A stretch of 64,000 bases of DNA, taken from assembly GCA_036936605.1 (NCBI GenBank), contig JAUPFV010000004.1, positions 139,296,973 through 139,360,972 of the forward strand. The letters are read 5' to 3'. Made by a program: the position numbers and the translations under genes. The DNA is from Limnanthes douglasii subsp. nivea. Its lineage: Eukaryota; Streptophyta; Magnoliopsida; Brassicales; Limnanthaceae. A model generated the notes under the pieces. The model was given only the letters and a program-made list of their open reading frames with translations. It was not told where the DNA came from and made no database searches. Positions 1-10,764 of the stretch are shown one piece after another (positions within the stretch are counted from its first letter, which is position 1; the number at the start of each line of letters is the position of its first letter).

Positions 1-1818
1 TGAGTATACGGGGACTAACCAGGCGTTTCGATGACGATCTCATTGACCATTTATTGAAGGGGTTTTGATTGACTACCAATTGTCCGATCAAGAGAAACTT
101 GTTTATCGAGATGCATTCTAAGGTTATGAAGAGGTTTTTGAAACCAATTTTCTCATCAACTGGACATTTGGATGTTGTCTCATGCTATGAATTTATTTTC
201 AAAACCAAAGTTTTTCATCAACTAGATGGCTAAGATGACTACAATGTTACTTCGAATAAGGAACAGTCGAGAATAATTTCTCTTTATTTTTATAAGGTTT
301 TATTTTGATAAGGTCAACAATTATAATTTCAATAAAAATTTGAAAAAAATAAAATAAAATTGGTTGTTGATGGTGATGATGCTGTGAATTCGATGATGAA
401 TTCTTGTCAACAAATAGAGGATGATGTAGTTGAGAAGCCCAAACAAAAAACATTTTTATTTTATTTTATTCAAATATCAAATATTTTATATTATTCAAAT
501 CAACTTATTGTATTAAGATTTGATCTGATTATATTTCAAGAAATTTATTTTATTTCCTTGTATTCTAATTTAGGATTTTTAGGAGATCTTATATAAAGTC
601 TAATATACCTTAATTTTTAATCAGTTTTTGAAATAATATATTTGTTATCACTATTAAAAACTTAATCTTGAAACGCCATATAAGATTTTATCTATCATGT
701 TACCCTTGAAATAGGGTTTCGTCTATCATTGTTTCTCTTTGTCATTCCGCTACGTCACCATCTCGTATACTATAAATTCTCCACCATGCTTCGTCTGACG
801 TTTATTACCTCCGGTAACCACCATGAAGCCTGATAAATTCAGATTACAATCTACTACCCATCATCCATCTATTCTAGCCACCCACCAAATCACTACCCAA
901 GAAAAAAGTCATCATATGTTCTTAAAAATAGAGGATCAAAACAAAGCAAAACATAAATACTATCAAATAGTTCCAATTATTGTAAGGAGTTGCCTCTTTT
1001 TCTACACCAAAGAGTTAACCAAATACGTTATTTGATAAACAACCCGATCTTTGCTAGAAATCCACCATATTAACACTCCACTCAGTGATAAAGTGGATAG
1101 TCAAAATAGAATCGACGACTGCAAGAAATCAAGAAAAGAAAGAATACATATATAAATCCTTAACCATATGTCAAGAGTAAAAGAGACTCAAAAACTCATA
1201 AACAATAATCTCAATTTTCATTCATCAAAGTCTTACAGTTTTGAAATCTGACGGGCTCGTCGAAATATTCAATTTGAATGCCTGTTTGATCCAATTCTGA
1301 TGCCTGAATGAGAAAACATATGTATGTAGTTTTAGATACATCATCCTTTCACGGTTGGGTAGAATTCGACTTAAAATTTAAAACAGAGAAATATTAAAAG
1401 AAGTGTATTGCATGCGGCTGAAAATCCTAATCAAACAGGAGCATCACGAAGAATCAACTCATTCAAAGTGAGATCAATATTATCCCCAAAATGTCTGCAG
1501 TAAATGTTTACTGGGACATAGCGGACTATATACGTTTATCCACACTATGTTTGATTAGTCCCTTGGATCCCAATATGCATTGTCAATGTATAATGCGGCA
1601 ACAAAGTACGTAGGTGTTAAAATATATATCAAACTTATCCCCGGAACTAGATTTTTACTGTCTAAAAATGACATCGCTCAGATCAAATCTTCGTATTAAC
1701 CTCAATACGTTCACCATGTCATTTAGAATATCTTCACCATCCAGACTAACTTGTGGCTCCATTGCCAGCAATGCAATTGTCTGAAGTATATGGTTGTGGA
1801 CTACGTCCCGGATAATCC
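1..1818. repeat. Long direct repeat D, left copy
   Basis: This stretch aligns almost continuously with 62174-64000 in the same orientation; the offset drifts only from 62173 to 62182, so there are few indels. By eye the copies are roughly 94-95% identical. Both carry the same decayed G6PD piece at their right end and the same promoter-like AT-rich leader around 690-800. The left copy starts at the window edge and the right copy runs off the other edge, so neither full length is visible. Short open frames at 360-596 and 823-1035 look like chance: the first is broken in the other copy. Confidence 0.9.
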
Positions 1819-2096
1819 CATAACCATCAAAGTACCATCCTGCTAAGCAACCTTGTGAACATTTAGCACATTGATCGTGATTGTAGGTATAACAATTAAA
1901 GTTACTTTGTACATCAGATTTCACCAATGAATGGGACCCAACCTAAAAAGAAAATAGAATCCATGAAACGTTGAGACAACCATTGAGAACCAACTATTGA
2001 TGTAAATATGTAGGAAATGTTGATCACAGCAAGTCCCTCTACAAGTGTATTGCCAATTGGTAGAATGAGTGTATTAGTGAAGTAAAGTTCCCACAT
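1250..2096 (-). pseudogene. Glucose-6-phosphate dehydrogenase pseudogene (C-terminal part)
   Basis: Translation of the minus strand gives separated blocks in the order expected for the second half of plant G6PD, the NADP-dependent first enzyme of the oxidative pentose phosphate pathway. At 1655-1927 is a 90-residue frame with YFDGYGIIRDVVHNHILQ followed by LLAMEPQVSLDGEDI, close to the plastidic isoform's conserved block. Upstream (1914-2096) is a decayed LVEGLAVI...SQWLSQRF stretch matching the segment after the substrate-binding site; the binding motif DHYLGKE itself is not preserved. Downstream (about 1570-1620) is ALYIDNAYW, matching the conserved ALFIDNARW. About 1440-1500 gives LTLNELILRD and 1250-1310 an LDQ-containing C-terminal block. 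Stops and frame changes separate every block, so it is a pseudogene, possibly with remnant introns. Confidence 0.8.
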
Positions 2097-2230
2097 AGCT
2101 CCATCGAATGGAACCTCTTAAATAGCCGAAAACCAGCAAACATCCCTTCCACACATGGTGATGCTCCCAAAATCTAGACCTTCAAAAGATATTTGAGTGC
2201 ATCACAACCATGGTAAAAAAGAGCATCCAA

Positions 2231-2552
2231 TGTTGTTAACTCCCAGTACATGTTCTCACAAATATATAGATATAGGTGTTTACTTTAAAACAAGACAAAA
2301 CAAAGTTGGGTTTAAAACGTTCTGATATTAATCAATGAATGCAATACAAGATAAATAATAAAACACATACAAGACAGTTGCTAAAAAATAGCACCAGACT
2401 TCCTATAACTACTCAGTCATGTAACGCTTTGTTCCACCACTCCTACATTCTCTCAACTACGTGAAAGACCAAATCAAAGCAAATAACTATATTCAAAATA
2501 TCAAATAAATAACCAAAGGAGAATAAATAAGTTTAGATTAATAAATCCAACA
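2231..2552 (-). repeat. copia-1 3' LTR
   Basis: 322 bp, 5'-TG...CA-3' ends. It is the downstream LTR of the minus-strand element and matches 6782-7103 with six substitutions and no indels. It directly abuts the polypurine tract. Confidence 0.95.
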
Positions 2553-2564
2553 TTCTCCCCTTTA
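2553..2564 (-). other. copia-1 polypurine tract
   Basis: Read on the minus strand this is TAAAGGGGAGAA immediately before the LTR's TGTTG, the position and composition expected of the plus-strand primer for reverse transcription. Confidence 0.8.
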
Positions 2565-2572
2565 ATCTAAAC

Positions 2573-3760
2573 TCATGCCTGAAGAACTCTCACACCCAGC
2601 AAAGACCTCATCTTCTCAAACTTAGCAGTTGGCAAGGATTTTGTTAACACATCTGCTTTCTGAAGATCCGAACTGATATGCTTGACAACAATCTCACCAT
2701 TCTCGACACATTCTCTAATGAAATGGTAGCGGATATCAATGTGCTTACTTCGCCCATGAAATACAGGATTTTTAGCCAAGTCAATTGCTGATCTATTGTC
2801 GATATAAAGAACTACAGGTTCAATATAGTTACCAGTCACCTGACCCACCAATTTCCTCAACCAAATAGCTTGGCACGCAGCTGCAGTTGCTGCCATGAAC
2901 TCTGCTTCACATGAAGAGAGTGCCACACACCTCTGTTTCTGCGAGGTCCATGTTACTAGTCCATCATTCAAATAAAAGACCATACCTGCTGTAATCCTTC
3001 GATCATCAATATGCCCAGTCAGATCACTATCGGAGTAACCTGTCAACAAATCACTGCCATTTCCTTTCGTATAAACTAAACCAAAATTTAAGGTACCTTT
3101 GACATAGCGTAAGATACGCTTTGCAGCCAGCTGATGCATCATAGTGGGTTTCTCCATATACCTACTTACAATTCCAACAGAATAAGCTATATCTGGCCTG
3201 GTATGGACTAAATATCGCAAACCTCCAACCATGCTCTTAAAATTTGTAGCATCCACTGGTTTTCCTCCTTCGTCTTTGCCAATGCACTCCTTGGGGTCCA
3301 TCGGGAATTTCGTAGGGTTGCAATCCCACATACCAGCCTTTTCTAATATTTTCTTTGCATAAGCTGCTTGACTTAGTTCAATCCTCCCCATTTCTTGTTT
3401 GACTTCCAGGCCCAAATAGTACGCCAAAGTTCCCAGATTGCTCATCTCGAATTTCTTGTTCATTTGTACTTTAAACTCATCTATTATTGTAACATTTGTT
3501 CCTGTCACCAAAAGATCGTCAATATAAACCCCGATTATCAAAACTTTGTTGCCCATCTTCTTTGTGTACACTGCGTGTTCGTAAGGACATCTCACAAAAC
3601 CAAGCTCTTCAAGATATTTACTCAACTTAGTGTACCAAGCACGAGGTGCTTGTCTCAAGCCATAGAGCGCCTTTATTAATTTGTACACAAGATGTTCTTG
3701 ACCTTCTTTAACAAAACCCATCCGGCTGAGTAACGTAAACTTCCTCCTCAATTTCTCCAT
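2573..3760 (-). pseudogene. copia-1 reverse transcriptase / RNase H fragment
   Basis: A 395-residue open frame covers the palm and thumb of copia reverse transcriptase and all of RNase H. Visible motifs are KALYGLRQAPRAWY (residues about 30-43), the catalytic YIDDLL (79-84), then RNase H signatures YSDSDLTG (243-250), SSCEAEF (282-288) and IDNRSAI (about 320-326), and the C-terminal KADVLTKSLP block. The frame ends at a natural position 20 bp before the 3' LTR. Its annotated start is only the first ATG after a break: the N-terminal half of the RT lies upstream in another frame (3888-4679), with 3761-3887 out of frame. Confidence 0.92.
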
Positions 3761-3887
3761 TCAAAAATGCCGATTTTACGTCAAGGTGGTGTACCTCCCA
3801 ACCGTGCTTAGCAGCAAGAGCCAACAAAATCCGGACAGTTTCGAGGCGTGCAACCGGTGCAAAAATCTCATCAAAATCTCTCCCTTG

Positions 3888-4679
3888 TTACTGCACATAC
3901 CTTTTTGCAACAATCCTTGCTTTGTGCTTGATGAGATTCTCATTTGTATCTTTCTTCAACTTGAAAACCCACTTTAATCCAATAGCCTTTTGACCGGGTG
4001 GAAGCTCAGTTAGTTTCCATGTATTGTTTCTTTCAACTGCATCTATCTCGCACTTCATAGCTTTTCTCCAAGCTTGAACAGTTTCTGCTTTGCTGTAGCT
4101 CGTGGGTTCATCTACTCCAGTGAGCATCAGCTCGTCATCTCCTAACTCAATCTCCTGAGTTTCAGCATAAATCTCAGTTAAAGTTCTGTAGCGTCTGGGT
4201 CCGCTGTCTGTCTCACTATCTGAACTTGTGCTGGACGGGGACTGTGAATTCTGGGACGACTGTGGCGTATAGGCAGCGCCCGAAACATCTTCATCTGAAA
4301 GTTTCTCCATCTGCGAACTCTCGTTCTGAGAATTATATTGTTCTCTTCTTTCTGTATTGTTGTTAGCTTCTCCTACTGGTATGCTAAAAACAGAGAAAGT
4401 ACCTTGATGCTCTTCGAGAACACCCTCATTATGCTTCCAAGACCATGTTTTTTCTTCCTCAAACACAACATCACGGCTGACATGAACTGAATTTTGCTCC
4501 GGGTCAAACAATCGATACGCCTTCGTTCCAGGTTCTTTGCCTAGATTAATTACCGGTTTGCTTCTGTCATCCAGTTTTGTTGTATGAACAGATGGGAGTT
4601 TCATGTGCGCCAAACACCCAAAAACTCTAATATGCCCAATATTTGGTTTGCTTTCCGACCAGGCCTCATAAGGGGTCAC
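3888..4679 (-). pseudogene. copia-1 integrase C-terminus / RT N-terminus fragment
   Basis: A 263-residue frame starts just after an in-frame stop at 4680. The first part (TPYEAWSESKPN, RVFGCLAHM) is the copia integrase C-terminal region. An acidic Ser-rich linker follows (around residues 130-160), then the conserved entry of the RT domain, GLKWVFKLKKD and HKARIVAK. It stops at residue 263, where the RT should continue. The real coding unit was one polyprotein with its neighbours; the breaks are mutations. Confidence 0.9.
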
Positions 4680-4970
4680 TCAAAAAATAGCTCTAGTTGG
4701 CAGGCGATTTAACACATACACCGAGTGTCGAATTGCCTCACCCCACAATGTCAAGGGTAACTGTTTTTCCTTTAGAAAACTCTGCGCCATCTCTACCACC
4801 GTTCTATTTCTCCTTTCTACCACACCGTTCTGTTGAGGAGAGTATGGTGCCGTGTATTGTCTAGTGATCCCTGCTTCCTCACAATAGGAATTAAATTGTT
4901 TAGAACAAAATTCACCCCCTCTATCGGTTCTGAAAATTTTCACTTTCTTTTCTTTGCCATTTTCCACCAA
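4680..4970 (-). pseudogene. copia-1 integrase catalytic-core fragment
   Basis: 96 residues carrying the second and third acidic residues of the integrase DDE triad: FRTDRGGEF and then QQNGVVERRNRT. The first Asp (HGDICGP) is in the upstream frame at 4974-6752. Stops bound it on both sides (before 4970 and at 4680), and both are in-frame with the family's normal reading. Confidence 0.9.
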
Positions 4971-4973
4971 TGC

Positions 4974-6752
4974 TCAGAATTTTTTGAACGCATGAAATGC
5001 TTCGTCCTTGCTCTTCAACATATACACCCACATTACACGACTATAATCATCGACTAGCAAGAAGAAGAATTTATTACCGGCAGTGGTAGCAGGAGATATT
5101 GGTCCACATATATCGCCGTGAACAAGCTCCAACACTCCTTTTGCACTGTAGTTCGCCTGACTTGGGAAAGACTTTCTGCTCTGTTTTGACATTAGGCAGC
5201 CCGGGCACACCTCATTTTGCGCTTTAATTTCCGGCAGACCATGCACCATCTTAGCTGAACACATCAACTTCATAGCGTTGAAATTGACATGCCCAAGTCG
5301 GGCATGCCACAACCAAGCGTTCTCATCAGACTTTGACAACAAACACTCTGGACTACCACTTTCTATAATGATCTTGTACAGACGGTTCATGGATCTCTTC
5401 ACCTTCATGATAAGTTTTCCGCCTTTGTCATAAACCCACAAGTGTGCACCATTCAAGACCACCCTGTTACCTTCTTCAGCCAATTGTCCTAAGCTGACAA
5501 TGTTGTTGCAGAGCATAGGTATATTATAAACATCTTTTAGCAGCCTTTCCTCTCCATTCTGACACTTCATCACAATCGTTCCTTTACCTTTAATAAGCAC
5601 AGTCGAGCCATCTCCGAATCCGACTTTACCCCTTACACCTTCATCCAACTCTCGAAACTTTGATAATTGTCCCGTCATATGGTTGCTAGCACCGTTGTCT
5701 AAGTACCACAAATTCGAATTCATCTGCACACCTTCACCATTCTGAATTAACTTTGGTGACACCTTTTCTTCATTAATCAACATGACTTTGTCATCATTTT
5801 CTTCTGTTTTTTCAGTAATTAACAGAGCAGGTTCCTCGTCTTGCATCTGGGTAATGTTCACTTCTCCTCTGTGTTCTCTTTCACGTCTTGGCCTTTTGCA
5901 CTTCGCTGCGTAATGTCCATAATCTTGACAATTAAAGCATCTTACCTTACTCTTATCAAACTTCTCGCGCCCTCCACGTCCAGCCTCCTTGTTATTTCGA
6001 GACCTTTGCCAGGACGATGTGTCTGTTCCTCCTTTTTCTGCACGCTTCAGCCACTCTTCCCTTGTCAGCAGAAGTTTCCCTTCATCTTTCTCCCTTCTTG
6101 ACCACTCTTCCTCTGTCAATAGGAGTTTGCCACCACTGGTCTCAACCTGACCTCGCAATCGCTCCTCATGAGCCTTTAGGGATCCAACCGTCTCATCAAT
6201 AGTCAGGATCTCTAAATCTCCAAACTGTTCAATGGTAGAGGCTATCTGCAAAAATTTGTTAGGGACAGCTCGTAATAACTTTTTTACGACATAACTCTCC
6301 TTAACCTTCCCTCCCAGAGTTCTTATATTTGCAACTAGTCCATTTAGTTTCATACAAAAGTCATCGAGGGGCTCTGTTTCTTTCATTCTCAATGTTTCAA
6401 ACTCTGCCTTAAGAGTCTGAATTCTTGCTGTCCTGACTCGATCAGCTCCCAAACACATGGTTTTAACAGACTCCCAAGCTTCTTTTACACTCTTCTTCTC
6501 AGCAACGGACAACAAAATATCTTCCGGAATCCCCTGGTAGATCGCAGCAAGGGCTATCTTGTCTGTTCTATCTTCCACCACCGCATTTGATTCTATAGCA
6601 CTCCATACTCCGCGTGCTTGCATGTATACTTTCATTTTGAGTGCCCACGCTGTGTAGTTTCCTCTGTTCAGCATGGGATAGCTCAGACCAAACGTTCCAT
6701 CCTTTGATTTGTTGTTTTCCATCGTAGTAGACCTGGACATATATTTTGGCAT
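4974..6752 (-). pseudogene. copia-1 gag / protease / integrase N-terminus
   Basis: A 592-residue open frame and the longest in the window. Gag occupies residues about 20-250 and ends with a basic stretch and a CCHC zinc knuckle (CFNCQDYGHYAAKC, 272-285). The aspartic protease site reads LDNGASNHM (351-359); the usual D-S/T-G is D-N-G, so activity is doubtful. The GAG-pre-integrase His block is WHARLGHVNF (about 482-491), followed by CPGCLMSKQ and the first DDE Asp in HGDICGP (about 545-551). The frame closes at residue 592 in the middle of the integrase core. The ATG at 6752 lies about 15 bp inside the primer site, the normal place for a copia gag start. Confidence 0.9.
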
Positions 6753-6766
6753 TCACTGTTTAACCA

Positions 6767-6780
6767 CGCTCTGATACCAA
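6767..6780 (-). other. copia-1 primer-binding site
   Basis: The minus strand reads TTGGTATCAGAGCG directly inside the 5' LTR, complementary to the 3' end of plant initiator Met-tRNA, as in most plant copia elements. Confidence 0.88.
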
Positions 6781-6781
6781 A

Positions 6782-7103
6782 TGTTGTTAACTCCCAGTAC
6801 CTGTTCTCACAAATATATAGATATAGGTGTTTACTTTAAAACAAGACAAAACAAAGTTGGGTTTAAAACGTTCTGATATTAATCAATGAATGCAGTACAA
6901 GATAAATAGTAAAACACATACAAGACAGTTGCTAAAAAATAGCACCAGACTTCCTATAACTACTCAGTCACGTAACGCTTTGTTCCACCACTCCTACATT
7001 CTCTCAACTACGTGAAAGACCAAATCAAAGTAAATAACTATATTCAGAATATCAAATAAATAACCAAAGGAGAATAAATAAGTTTAGATTAATAAATCCA
7101 ACA
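6782..7103 (-). repeat. copia-1 5' LTR
   Basis: 322 bp with the same TG...CA ends as 2231-2552. It would contain the element's promoter on the minus strand. Confidence 0.95.
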
Positions 7104-7983
7104 TCCGATGGGCTTGAAAAACTTGCTCGTTGGGCTTGCTTCCCATCAACGATGGTAAAAGTCTGGTATAAAAATATAAGTAATCCATGGATGAAGGGAA
7201 CCCAACATGAAGGAGTGTATCCAGGTATGGTGAATATATATAACTAAAAAAAATTAGATCTCATAAAAAACATAAATCTTGTTAGTATTATCATGTTTGG
7301 AGGCATCGAAAACTGGAAAAAAGTGAAGAAGCAAGTCCATAAGGGTTGGAAAACATATTTGGAAAGATAAGAGTGATCTTCATCACTGTACTTGTATTTT
7401 TAAAGTGTCGCAAGCAAAGAAAAATTGATTTGCACCATCTTATTCTCTCTTAATCCCTCACTCTCCAGAATAAGCATCATCAAACATGTCAGCCGTCAAC
7501 TCTGTCTTATTGGAACCATCCAAAGTTAAGACCTATAATTTACTTCTTCATACTGTCCAAGCTTTGTACATTCAACCGATAGCACCATAAAAAATCCTCA
7601 CAGTTTTCTTAATATGGGTAATAAAAACAATGATTTATCACAGATCCTAGGGAAGGATAATAATAAAAACACGAATAACCAAGAGTTTATACACAGTAAA
7701 AAGAAACATATGCTCAAAAAGAAGGGAAAATTCCTATTATAGAGTTATGTACCATGAATATACTTGGCAAATTCTAGATAAAAAACTTTAAGTATTGAAC
7801 CATGATGTACTAAAAAACGTTTTTCATCATATTGTACCTGGACATTTAGATGTGTTATAGACACAAATACTCGTCCACCAAAATTAAAAAAATAGTCGCC
7901 AAAAAAATAAAAGTCTTATAAAACATATAATAATATAATAACAAAAATAAAATAAAAAATGTTCTAAAATACATAAAAACAAG
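7104..7983. other. No recognisable gene; continuation of the sequence split by copia-1
   Basis: The first 150 bp continue the host sequence interrupted at 2230 (the join reads GAGCATCC-GATGGG once one target copy is removed). I could not match them to G6PD or anything else. The rest is AT-rich and has stops in all frames. Confidence 0.5.
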
Positions 7984-8790
7984 GACTCAAACAAGAGAAC
8001 TAGGTTGTAAAGAAACAACGATAGAGCTATTACCACAACCAATAACAAAATCAACAAACCGAGAGGTCACCTCGTTCAGGCACGTCCTTGTTAGCACCAC
8101 TTCATTCACCATTTTTAACCTAATCTCACTATCATTTTCTTCAAGTCTTTCGATCACGTCACAAATTTTTTTGCCTTCTTCAGTCCACTTTGATAAAGGA
8201 GAAACATAACTAGAAGGTTCATCGGTCCAAATCAAAGTTGTTTGGCCACAATATACCCAATAAAATTAAGATTTTCATCATGGTGAAGTGCTTGAATATC
8301 CAACAATAATCTGGAACGTAATTCTATGATAATTTCTTGGGCACAAGAAATAAAAATAATAATTTATACTTATAAAAATCAACATTGAGCTTTAGAGTCA
8401 GCATCAAGCTCATTTAGCACGGTAGCATACATGGCCGAGGTGGAATCAAACTATTGGTACAAATAACCTACATGGGATGTGACACCACCAGTTTCAGCTC
8501 TAGCTTATATAATCATCTTACGTAGATCTGCACAAGTTCTCTCTAAAGTAGAATCTTGATCTCGTAGGGCCAAAGTATCCTCTTTATATAAGGATAGCTC
8601 AATGGATTTATCTTTTAAATTAGAAGGTTCATATTCTAGCTGAGCGGATAAATATATCATCCTATATTCACTTTCTAGTAACAATTTTTGTAAATATTTC
8701 TCTCTCAATATTAGAAACAAAAGAAGCCTTCAAGTCAGGACGCTCCAAATGATTCATTTAGGCATGATAACACATCATCAATCCATTAAA
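7984..8790 (-). pseudogene. Unrecognised decayed coding remnant, helical/coiled-coil-like
   Basis: Two minus-strand frames (8505-8720, 71 residues; 7987-8235, 82 residues) and the translated gap between them have gene-like composition: charged, Leu-rich, with heptad-like stretches such as LSLYKEDTLALRDQDSTLER. A second frame upstream (about 8720-8790) adds LERPDLKASF. The pieces are separated by stops and frame shifts. I do not recognise the family; a transposon-derived coiled-coil protein is possible. Confidence 0.35.
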
Positions 8791-8799
8791 AATGAGTTG

Positions 8800-9145
8800 T
8801 AAAGGGATCGTAGAAAAAAAAACTCCAAAGATGATAAACAAAATCATAATATAATACTAGAGAGCGATTACCTCGAATCCAAAATTTAAATAACGATTTG
8901 ATAATTTCAACGGAGAAAGATATGTGGTAAATGCTTTTGGACAGCTAAAGCACTAAATTGAGTAATCGGTTGAGGAATCCGATCAATTGGAATAACAAAG
9001 GAATTGGAAAAAACGGTTCACAAACCCAATGAACATGATTTATTCAAACATAAACCTTCAATTGAAATTACAAGTATCAGTTACGAGTAAACAACTAAAT
9101 TATAAATAGATGAAATAGTGGTAAAAGTAAGTTAAGCCATTCATT
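8800..9145. other. AT-rich, nothing recognised
   Basis: No open frame or repeat of note was seen. Confidence 0.5.
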
Positions 9146-9302
9146 TTCTTTAATTAGGAAAAATTGTAATTATATAATCGTGTTTGTTTTTCTTTGTGGA
9201 AGGATCTTTCAGATTACCTTTGAGAAAAAAGATCCTTCCACAAAGAAAAACAAACACGGTCATATCACGATTATATAATTACAATTTTTCCTAATTAAAG
9301 AA
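9146..9302. repeat. Long near-perfect inverted repeat (hairpin)
   Basis: The left arm 9146-9209 (64 nt) is the reverse complement of 9228-9302, apart from an insertion of about 11 nt in the right arm near 9260-9270. The loop is only about 18 nt. A transcript would fold into a stem of about 64 bp with one bulge. No target duplication or terminal-repeat family is recognisable. It could be a foldback/MITE, a young small-RNA hairpin locus or a palindromic rearrangement. Confidence 0.9.
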
Positions 9303-9599
9303 CCACCGAATACCGTGCATATATCACAACTGATTACATGTCACCATTAAGTGGAACAAATTAATTAAAAATCAGCAGCGACTGATTAACCACTAAAATT
9401 TAGAATAGGTTAAAAATATTCCAAATGAAATTTTGAATAAAACACACTAAAAAGTGCAAAAAAAAAAAAACAAACAAAAAAACTAAGATTAAAAGAATTG
9501 ACGAACACTAAAAACAACCCCAAACAATAAATAAATAAAAAATGTATATAATAATATCTAGTAATAATTGTTTTATGTATACAGAAAAAAAAAAGTTAT

Positions 9600-10230
9600 T
9601 TAGTAATATATTTTTATTAGGGCGATTATTGTGCGGTTAGGTTTGGGTTTTGATGGGATCGGACTGAACCGTTACACTTTTGGTTCTAGTGTTTGGAACG
9701 GTATCGTGAAGTTTTCGGTTTGATTCGGTCTATCCAGTTTGGTTCAGGTTTCGAGTCCAATTTATGTGATTTGGTTCGGTTTGATTTTGGTACTGTGAAA
9801 AAGAATTTAAATCCAATTGTAATTTGATTTTCAAAATTTTTAACTTAAATAAATTATATAATAATTAAGCTAAAAAGTGAATCTTTGGTTTTCTTTTCTT
9901 AAATAGATTATTTTTTTAATAATTTTGATAATATGATGTATAAAAATATATTTATAAAAAAGCATTCGGTTTTAATGGTTTTATTAGTTCAATTCCGTAT
10001 CGATTCTATTGGTTTATTAGTTTAATCGTTTTTATCGATTTTATTGGTTACATTCCAAATCGGTTTTGTAGGTTTAATCGATTTTATCGGTTAGGTTCCA
10101 AATCAGTTCCACCGATTTTATTAGTAGCGTTCCAAACCGATTTTATCATTCTGGTCGGTCGATTTTTAAAGTGGAATTGCGAACCGAACCACTAAAGTGC
10201 TCCGGTTTCAATTTCTGATTCTCGTTAACA
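9600..10230. repeat. TTCGGTTT-rich degenerate repeat, possible MITE remnant
   Basis: Dozens of degenerate GGTTCGGTTT / ATCGGTTT / TTTATTGGTT units fill both ends, with an AT-rich middle (9820-9960). This subterminal-repeat look is common in plant hAT-type non-autonomous elements. I could not identify clean terminal repeats or a target duplication. Confidence 0.4.
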
Positions 10231-10494
10231 GCTATACTTTTCATATATATAAATATATATTAAAAAAATTATAATAATCGAAACAAAACTAAAAAAATTC
10301 AATTTAAAGAATTTTATAGGGTGAAGCTATTTCCCCATAACATTTTTTATTTCCTCCATAAATCCAAAAAGTTCTCATCTTGATATTTCTTCCATAAAAG
10401 AAATACTAAGATTAACCATTTCTTCACCAGAATAACACTTTTCATAGTTTTTTACCAAACACCGTCGATTCAACGTAGAAGTTACAATCTTTCG

Positions 10495-10620
10495 AACCCT
10501 AACCCCAACACAGATTTTGACTTCACACCGAACCTTAACCCTAAGTCTATAAAATCGAAAAGCCTCTCATCTCTCATTCGAACAGCCTCTCAACATCCCC
10601 TATCGATTTCGAAGAAAGGT
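10495..10620 (+). promoter_or_regulatory. Promoter / 5' leader-like segment with splice donor
   Basis: Two telo-box motifs AACCCTAA (10495-10502 and 10537-10544) precede a TATA motif TATAAAA (10548-10554). A CT-rich leader follows (CCTCTCATCTCTCATTC, about 10563-10579), ending in a good donor AAAG|GTAAGA (GT at 10619-10620) and a T-rich tract. This is the layout of many plant housekeeping gene promoters with a 5'-UTR intron. No coding sequence follows; the next 500 bp hold inverted repeats and the palindrome array. It is inferred from motif order only. Confidence 0.4.
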
Positions 10621-10656
10621 AAGATTTTTTTTTTCGTTTTTTAACTACCATATTCA

Positions 10657-10723
10657 TTGATTTGTTCAATGAGTTACAAGAACTCGACGAACAAATCAAA
10701 CGATTTCCTGTAACTCAATGAAC
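10657..10723. repeat. Interleaved inverted repeats
   Basis: TTGATTTGTTC (10657-10667) pairs with GAACAAATCAA (10689-10699), and GTTCAATGAGTTACA (10664-10678) pairs with TGTAACTCAATGAAC (10709-10723) with one mismatch. The two stems interlock, so only one can form at a time, or a pseudoknot could. Confidence 0.75.
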
Positions 10724-10764
10724 GTTTGGAGCAGCCTAAAGTCTGTAACACCATAAAAATAATG

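Larger units (their letters stand above)
2231..7103 (-). mobile_element. Ty1/copia LTR retrotransposon, copia-1
   Basis: A complete-structure copia element lies on the minus strand. It has two 322-bp LTRs starting TGTTG and ending CAACA, a primer-binding site next to the 5' LTR (6767-6780), a polypurine tract next to the 3' LTR (2553-2564), and gag, protease, integrase, reverse transcriptase and RNase H in copia order. The LTRs differ at 6 positions of 322 (about 1.9%), so insertion is fairly recent. Flanks are TCCAA (2226-2230) and TCCGA (7104-7108), a 5-bp target duplication with one later change. The polyprotein is split by at least three disruptions (near 4973, 4680 and 3760-3888), so it is non-autonomous as it stands. 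Confidence 0.95.

Noticed and set aside
823..1035. 70-residue frame present in both D copies
   Set aside because: Short, no recognisable domain. Staying open in two ~95% identical copies is not evidence of selection.
9600..10230. Telomere-like or satellite DNA from the GGTTCGG repeats
   Set aside because: Repeats are irregular and unlike plant telomere (TTTAGGG); more like subterminal repeats of a hAT-type MITE.
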